28,164 nucleotides of DNA, taken from positions 1 to 28,164 of the forward strand of contig CALJIG010000007.1 in NCBI GenBank assembly GCA_937974175.1. The letters run 5' to 3'. The notes beneath the pieces were generated by a model. That model ran no database searches. It was not told the origin of the DNA and saw only the letters and a list, made by a program, of their open reading frames with translations. The stretch comes from an uncultured Ignavibacteria bacterium. GTDB taxonomy: Bacteria; Bacteroidota; Ignavibacteria; Tepidaquicellales; Tepidaquicellaceae. The first letter of the stretch is position 1. Each line of letters begins with the position of its first letter. A program made the translations under genes and the position numbers. This document shows, piece by piece, positions 24,804 to 28,164 of the stretch.

Positions 24804-24876
24804 TTAGTCGCCCGGACTCCTCTATGTTCGCTACCCCAAAGCCAGACGCAGAGGAGGTAAATTTCCGGACGATTAA
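24804..24876 (-). repeat. Long imperfect hairpin directly after the receiver gene
   Basis: The arms 24804-24816 (TTAGTCGCCCGGA) and 24864-24876 (TCCGGACGATTAA) pair over 13 positions with two non-Watson-Crick pairs. Inside them CTCCTCT (24817-24823) pairs with AGAGGAG (24850-24856) across an asymmetric 7-base bulge. The element abuts the stop codon of the receiver gene at 24877 exactly. No T tract follows on the minus strand, so it may be a processing or terminator-like structure or a small palindromic repeat element. Confidence 0.65.
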
Positions 24877-25281
24877 TTAAAGACTAAAAATATTTTTAAT
24901 TTTATCTCTTGTCAAGGGCTTTTCGATGTATCCTTCGACTAAGGGATTTTCAGTGGCGAGATTTTTATCTTTATAATCTACTGATGATGAAAGCATATAG
25001 ATAGTAAAAAAACTCCGTATATTTTCATTAAAGTCTTTGAAAATATCCAGAAACTCCCATCCTGTAATATCCGGCATATTAATATCAAGGAATATTACTG
25101 TTTTAAAATTATCGTCAGAAATTAAGTAGTGATTGTTAATGTAGTTCAATGCTTCGCGAGGGCAGTCGTACGAAATAACCTCTGCCTCTGCAAATGTTTT
25201 TTGCAAAATCATTTTGCAAAGCATATTGTTAGCCTTGTCATCATCAACTATCAGATATCGATTGTAACTTTTTTTACTCAT
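24877..25281 (-). CDS. Stand-alone response regulator receiver domain
   Basis: The 134 residues form a complete receiver domain and nothing else. The acidic pocket D13/D14 is in LIVDDDK, the phospho-acceptor is D66 in FLDINMP, the switch Ser is S98 in MLSSS, and the conserved Lys is K121 in IEKPL. All key residues are present, so phosphorylation by a histidine kinase is expected. There is no output domain, as in CheY-like or Spo0F-like relay proteins. It lies 24 bases downstream of the PAS gene on the same strand and was probably co-transcribed with it. No histidine kinase is in the window, so its kinase is elsewhere. Confidence 0.93.
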   Translation of the reverse strand: MSKKSYNRYLIVDDDKANNMLCKMILQKTFAEAEVISYDCPREALNYINNHYLISDDNFKTVIFLDINMPDITGWEFLDIFKDFNENIRSFFTIYMLSSSVDYKDKNLATENPLVEGYIEKPLTRDKIKNIFSL

Positions 25282-25305
25282 TGTAGGGATTTTTTGGGTT
25301 TAATT

Positions 25306-25749
25306 TCAGTAATTATCAGGTAGTTTAATTAAATTACCGGTTGAAAATCGATATAAAATACCCTGTGAAAACATGACTCCTTCATGCATATTTATTACCG
25401 GGATTTCTTCTGCAAGAGTAATAAATCCTGTAATGGTGCCTGAGTTATTTTTTACAGGAGAAATGCAAAATTTTATGTTATGATTTTTATATTCGGTTAT
25501 GAATTTTGCCGGGAGATTGTCTCCGGAAATGGAAATTGAAAGGTTATTCTTTACTTGTGTAAACTGCGAAAGGGCTTCAGGTGAAAACACGGCGGATACA
25601 GGTCTGCCGATAACATAATCAGCAGTAAAGTCGAAAAATTTTTCCGCCCCTTTACTCATAATTCCTTCGGCAGTCTCACTATAGAACGTTAGTGCAGGAA
25701 ATTGCAAAAGGGTATCATAATAACTATTATTTTCACCAAAGATTCCCAA
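25306..25749 (-). CDS. PAS-like single-domain sensor protein
   Basis: The 147 residues have no signal peptide or membrane segment. They follow the PAS fold: an early PALTFYSETAEGIMSKGAEKFF strand-helix, then FTADYVIGRPVSAVFSPEAL, where the I-G-R-P-V turn is typical, and a C-terminal pair of strands (KFCISPVKNNSGTITGFITLAEEI) with the usual S-P-V...G-x-I-x-G-F pattern. No kinase, cyclase or DNA-binding domain follows, so it cannot signal alone. The adjacent receiver gene suggests they serve one pathway. The ligand is unknown, and no haem- or flavin-binding signature is evident. A good -7 promoter box lies just upstream (25782-25789). Confidence 0.75.
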   Translation of the reverse strand: MGIFGENNSYYDTLLQFPALTFYSETAEGIMSKGAEKFFDFTADYVIGRPVSAVFSPEALSQFTQVKNNLSISISGDNLPAKFITEYKNHNIKFCISPVKNNSGTITGFITLAEEIPVINMHEGVMFSQGILYRFSTGNLIKLPDNY

Positions 25750-25781
25750 GCCCTATGGAATGAAAGTTATTCAGAAACCCC

Positions 25782-25789
25782 CAAATATA
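25782..25789 (-). promoter_or_regulatory. -7 box of a candidate promoter for the PAS-receiver operon
   Basis: The minus strand reads TATATTTG, an exact TAnnTTTG match and the same octamer as at 10713-10720, 33 bases before the ATG of the PAS gene. I see no TTG at the -33 position, only TTTAA-like sequence, so the call rests on the -7 box and its position. Confidence 0.45.
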
Positions 25790-26210
25790 CAGAAATATTT
25801 GAAGTTAAAATTATATGTGAATATGTAAATATATCAAATGTGAATGAAAAATCCAACAGCTAATCCAAATATAAAATAATTATTAATTGGCTAAGTAGTG
25901 GAATAATTCGATTCCGTAAATTCAAAATACAAAAATTGACCGTTATTGTATATACGTAGTAAAGGGTAGGATGCAAAAACAGGCTGTTTTTAAGGTTACG
26001 TTTTTTCGTTATTTCGGATTAAAATACTATTTTAACAAAAAAAGCAAAATTTTGTAGGAAGTGAAAAAGTTAATAAAACAATAAGATAGGTCGGAAAACT
26101 GGAGAGAGAAATTTGGAAAAATAAATTTTGCTTTTATATTTATTTATTTTTTCGGGTTACGCTCTGTAAAAAAAAAACGTAACCTGAATTTCAGCCTGTT
26201 ATCTGCATTT
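25790..26210. other. AT-rich gap between the PAS operon and the DUF6624 gene
   Basis: No gene is supported. It contains a 12-bp inverted repeat AAAGCAAAATTT / AAATTTTGCTTT (26041-26052 and 26123-26134). A 7-bp hairpin GGTTACG / CGTAACC (26155-26161 and 26178-26184) has an A10 loop and lies about 27 bases past the stop codon at 26211. A further GGTTACGTTTTTTCG word lies near 25993. The hairpin could end the 26211-27173 transcript but has no T tract after it on the minus strand. Confidence 0.4.
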
Positions 26211-27173
26211 TTATTTTCGCGCTTCGCGTTCAGCCTGCTCTTTTTTAAAGTCTTCTGCATTCCAGATTATATTCCATCTTCTTACATAATCGGCAAGTGG
26301 TCCCATTCCCATTTCAGCCCGGCGCTTATCTACGTTATCGGGGTCTTCAAGCGGTAATACAAAATTTTTATTCGTTTCCTTATCGTAGCCTATCTGGCTT
26401 CCGTAAATTTGTTTTGCTCCGCCGCGAATTGCAACTCTGTCTTCAAGCAAGGCAAGGGAGGCAGGGCTTGCATTTCCTTTTTTGACGGCATCACGCATCA
26501 TTGGTAAATATTTTAACTGAACTTCATAGGGGGCGTGCTGAATGACAAGAAATATTGCCTGGTTTGCTTCTCTGCCGATCTTATCTTTTCCTACCCATCC
26601 AAGCGAATCTAAAATGCGTGTTACTATTATTAAATTGATACTATCAATTTCAATTATCTTAGCGAAAACTTCATTTACCTGCGGAGATTCGTAGCCATAG
26701 GTTTGCCTTATACTATCAATTTGCTGACGATATTTTTGGTCGCTATCAAGCACCTCAAGAAGGATTTTCTGCAAGGGCTTATCGTAGCCGGCTTCAGATT
26801 TTTCAAGTTTCTCACTTAGTTCAACAACAACTTCATCCCATCTTTGTTCGGGGTGGAGTGAAATCAGGTCGCCGTCGCTTTTCATGTGGCGGATATCAGT
26901 CCAGCCTTTTTCAACCGATGCATTAAGATATTTGAAGGCATTATCTTTATCTCCGGCAAGCGCAGCAGAGCAGGCTGCGTTGTAGAGGTCAAGAGGGTTT
27001 TTCATTTCAATAGCAAAAGCTTTTGCATAGGCATCTGCTGAGTTTTTGTATTCTTTGGCATTGTAAAGAGAATCGGCTTTGGAAATATATGCAGAGTAAG
27101 AGGGTTTATCCTGCGCATTCGCAAATCCCGATAAAAATAAAAATGAAAACAGAAGTGAAAAGAAAAAATTCAT
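26211..27173 (-). CDS. Secreted TPR + DUF6624-like protein
   Basis: This 320-residue protein has a signal peptide (residues 1-20, ending FANAQ). TPR-type helices at about 25-100 (ADSLYNAKEYKNSADAYAKAF, LYNAACSAALAGDKDNAFKYL) are of the kind that places an AACSAALAGD helix before a short GW segment. Residues about 165-310 match my memory of DUF6624: LGWVGKDKIGREANQAIFLVIQHA, then YLPMMRDAVKKGNASPASLALLEDRVAIRGGAKQIYGSQ. The TPR + DUF6624 fusion is common in Bacteroidota and has no established biochemical role. The C-terminal tail is charged (KKEQAEREARK). The ATG at 27173 begins the signal peptide. It appears monocistronic, since the neighbouring gap on its 5' side is full of repeats. Confidence 0.85.
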   Translation of the reverse strand: MNFFFSLLFSFLFLSGFANAQDKPSYSAYISKADSLYNAKEYKNSADAYAKAFAIEMKNPLDLYNAACSAALAGDKDNAFKYLNASVEKGWTDIRHMKSDGDLISLHPEQRWDEVVVELSEKLEKSEAGYDKPLQKILLEVLDSDQKYRQQIDSIRQTYGYESPQVNEVFAKIIEIDSINLIIVTRILDSLGWVGKDKIGREANQAIFLVIQHAPYEVQLKYLPMMRDAVKKGNASPASLALLEDRVAIRGGAKQIYGSQIGYDKETNKNFVLPLEDPDNVDKRRAEMGMGPLADYVRRWNIIWNAEDFKKEQAEREARK

Positions 27174-27343
27174 AGGATTAAGTTTTTTTAATCAACGGAT
27201 ATAAAATACTGAGGTTTCAGAAAGAAAAATATTACTTAATTAGTATCAGTAATACTTCAAATTCAGAAGGTGATTTTATAAGTCTTTGACGAATTTCATC
27301 TGCTCAGTATTGTAAAAACAATTCACGTTATTTTATTTTTTAA
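27174..27343. other. Gap upstream of the DUF6624 gene
   Basis: No gene or clear promoter box is visible. ATTGTAAAAACAAT at about 27310-27323 is the reverse complement of a word inside the duplicated blocks at about 15.77 and 16.01 kb, and it precedes the sixth repeat core. Confidence 0.3.
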
Positions 27344-27371
27344 TATTGACGGGTTTTTGACGGATTTTGTT
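27344..27371 (+). repeat. Dispersed repeat core, copy 6
   Basis: ATTGACGGGTTTTTGACGG followed by ATTTTGTTT is the same core as the five copies at 15.4-16.1 kb, 11 kb away. This shows that the core is a dispersed element and not only a local tandem duplication. Confidence 0.75.
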
Positions 27372-27425
27372 TACATCCCGACTTGGCGGGACAAAAAATA
27401 AAATACTTAAGAATTACTGTTTTTG

Positions 27426-27451
27426 TAGAGACACAATACTTTGTGTCTCTA
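27426..27451. repeat. Perfect 11-bp inverted repeat, 4-base loop
   Basis: TAGAGACACAA (27426-27436) and TTGTGTCTCTA (27441-27451) are exact reverse complements with TACT between them. No gene lies on either side close enough for it to be an obvious terminator, and no T tract follows on either strand. Confidence 0.75.
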
Positions 27452-27550
27452 TGTAAAATACAAATCTTCTTTTATGATTTCAATTAAATGTTCCCTATTA
27501 GTAGGTATAGGGAGGAATTTTGGGTTGACAAGTAAACTAGCATTTGAGTT

Positions 27551-27682
27551 GTCATTCCCGCGAAAGCGGGGGTACGCTTTAGGTCATCCAATCATTTATT
27601 CACCTCGTTCCGATGCTCCAGCTTCGGAACGTAAATATCAAACTTCGTTTGATTGTTCTTTTTTTCTTGATAAAAAAAGAAC
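27551..27682. repeat. Train of four hairpins (REP-like segment)
   Basis: Four inverted repeats stand in close series: CCCGC-GAAA-GCGGG (27557-27570), CGTTCCGA / TCGGAACG (27606-27631), ATCAAAC-TTC-GTTTGAT (27637-27653) and GTTCTTTTTTT / AAAAAAAGAAC (27655-27682). The first belongs to the TCATTCCCGCGAAAGCGGG type found dispersed in many bacterial genomes. Short ORFs reading through here are composed of these palindromes and are not called. Confidence 0.7.
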
Positions 27683-27700
27683 CAAAAAAATCAAGGCTGT

Positions 27701-27821
27701 ATAAATTTTCCTATAAATCACTCCGAAAAGCGGGCTACGACGTAAACTCGCTTCGCTGCTCTCGCTCAAACATACTTCTCGCTCGCGATTGTTCTCGCGA
27801 TTTTCTTCATGGAAAATTTAT
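27701..27821. repeat. 121-bp element bounded by an 11-bp inverted repeat
   Basis: ATAAATTTTCC (27701-27711) and GGAAAATTTAT (27811-27821) are exact reverse complements. They enclose GC-richer sequence with CTCGCT words and a doubled TCGCGA (near 27785-27800). Its base composition differs from the flanks. The organisation resembles a non-autonomous mobile or REP-type element. No target-site duplication could be seen with confidence. Confidence 0.6.
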
Positions 27822-27850
27822 AAGGTCGGGTTGAATTACAGCTTTCATTA

Positions 27851-28164
27851 CTAAGACGACTGAAGGGGAGGTTTCCAGATAGATTTATATAAATCTTTTA
27901 AAAATTTTTGTACACTGATATCAAAGGAATCAAAAATAGATGAATCTTTATAGTAATTAACTAATTCTATTATTTTAGTTTTAGAAATTAATTCATATGC
28001 AGATTTTAGTTGCTCATCTATGACCGGTTTTGGTAAATCAATGTAAATAAAAAAGCTAAGAAATTTTATTAACGAATTAGGATTAAGTTTGAATTCTTCG
28101 TATAAATAATTTTCAATATTGGGCAAAAGCATTTTTCCATTTTTTTCTTTAAAATATCTTTCTA
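27851..28164 (-). CDS. Unknown helical protein, 5' end beyond the window
   Basis: The frame runs from the stop at 27851 to the right edge without interruption. An internal ATG at 28132 would give 93 residues, but ten further in-frame codons upstream (reading ERYFKEKNGK) are of the same composition, so the gene most likely begins outside the window. The visible part is Lys-, Leu-, Ile- and Ser-rich and probably helical (YLYEEFKLNPNSLIKFLSFF, LKSAYELISKTKIIELVNYY). I recognise no family or motif. It ends about 30 bases from the structured element at 27701-27821. Confidence 0.6.
   Translation of the reverse strand, partial: ERYFKEKNGKMLLPNIENYLYEEFKLNPNSLIKFLSFFIYIDLPKPVIDEQLKSAYELISKTKIIELVNYYKDSSIFDSFDISVQKFLKDLYKSIWKPPLQSS

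Noticed and set aside
27441..27834. Two overlapping plus-strand ORFs (87 and 73 codons)
   Set aside because: They run across at least five inverted repeats. Codon content follows the hairpins, and no domain or ribosome-binding site is visible.
1..28164. tRNA, rRNA, riboswitch, phage or defence genes
   Set aside because: I looked for tRNA-like cloverleafs, rRNA signatures, integrases, transposases, toxin-antitoxin pairs and known riboswitch cores and saw none that I could support.

Overview
This AT-rich window looks like a chromosome segment of a bacterium from the Bacteroidota/Chlorobiota/Ignavibacteriota superphylum. The main reason is six long secreted proteins that all end in a type IX secretion system (T9SS) type A C-terminal sorting domain with the NYPNPFNP signature. 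A TATATTTG-type -7 promoter box, a DUF6624-like protein and a general lack of Shine-Dalgarno sequences also fit. I cannot name a species from the sequence.

Layout: positions 1-15283 hold four minus-strand genes for T9SS cargo proteins: a multidomain jelly-roll/G8-like protein (106-3897), a very long beta-helix protein (4378-10521), a BNR/FN3 protein (11005-13683) and a YCF48-like Asp-box protein (13955-15283). Three of them are followed by clear intrinsic terminators, so they seem to be separate transcription units. Positions 15284-16300 are a repeat mosaic: a 104-bp palindromic element, a duplicated block of about 191 bp, and five copies of a core ending TGACGGATTTTGTTTT. Two plus-strand paralogues follow (16403-19312 and 19518-22442). 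Each carries 14 Ca-binding DxNxDGxxD (VCBS/FG-GAP) repeats and the T9SS tail. Both have the same 39-bp block 63-64 bases upstream of the start codon and their own terminator.

The rest (22550-28164) holds ordinary smaller genes: a TPR protein whose signal peptide lies upstream of any canonical start codon, a convergent four-helix membrane protein, a PAS-only gene followed by a receiver-only gene (probable two-gene operon), a TPR + DUF6624 secreted protein, a second repeat-rich intergenic region, and a partial unknown gene running off the right edge.

How it works together: the first 22 kb is a surface or secreted protein locus. The proteins would cross the inner membrane by Sec (all have signal peptides) and the outer membrane by T9SS. 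No T9SS machinery gene lies in the window. The passenger domains are beta-propeller, beta-helix or FN3 adhesion-type folds with no recognisable catalytic domain. I see no defence, toxin-antitoxin, CRISPR, phage or transposase genes and no tRNA or rRNA. I found no convincing new multi-gene system. The items most worth checking are the sorting-domain cassette exchange, the shared upstream block, the dispersed repeats, and the aberrant start of the TPR gene.
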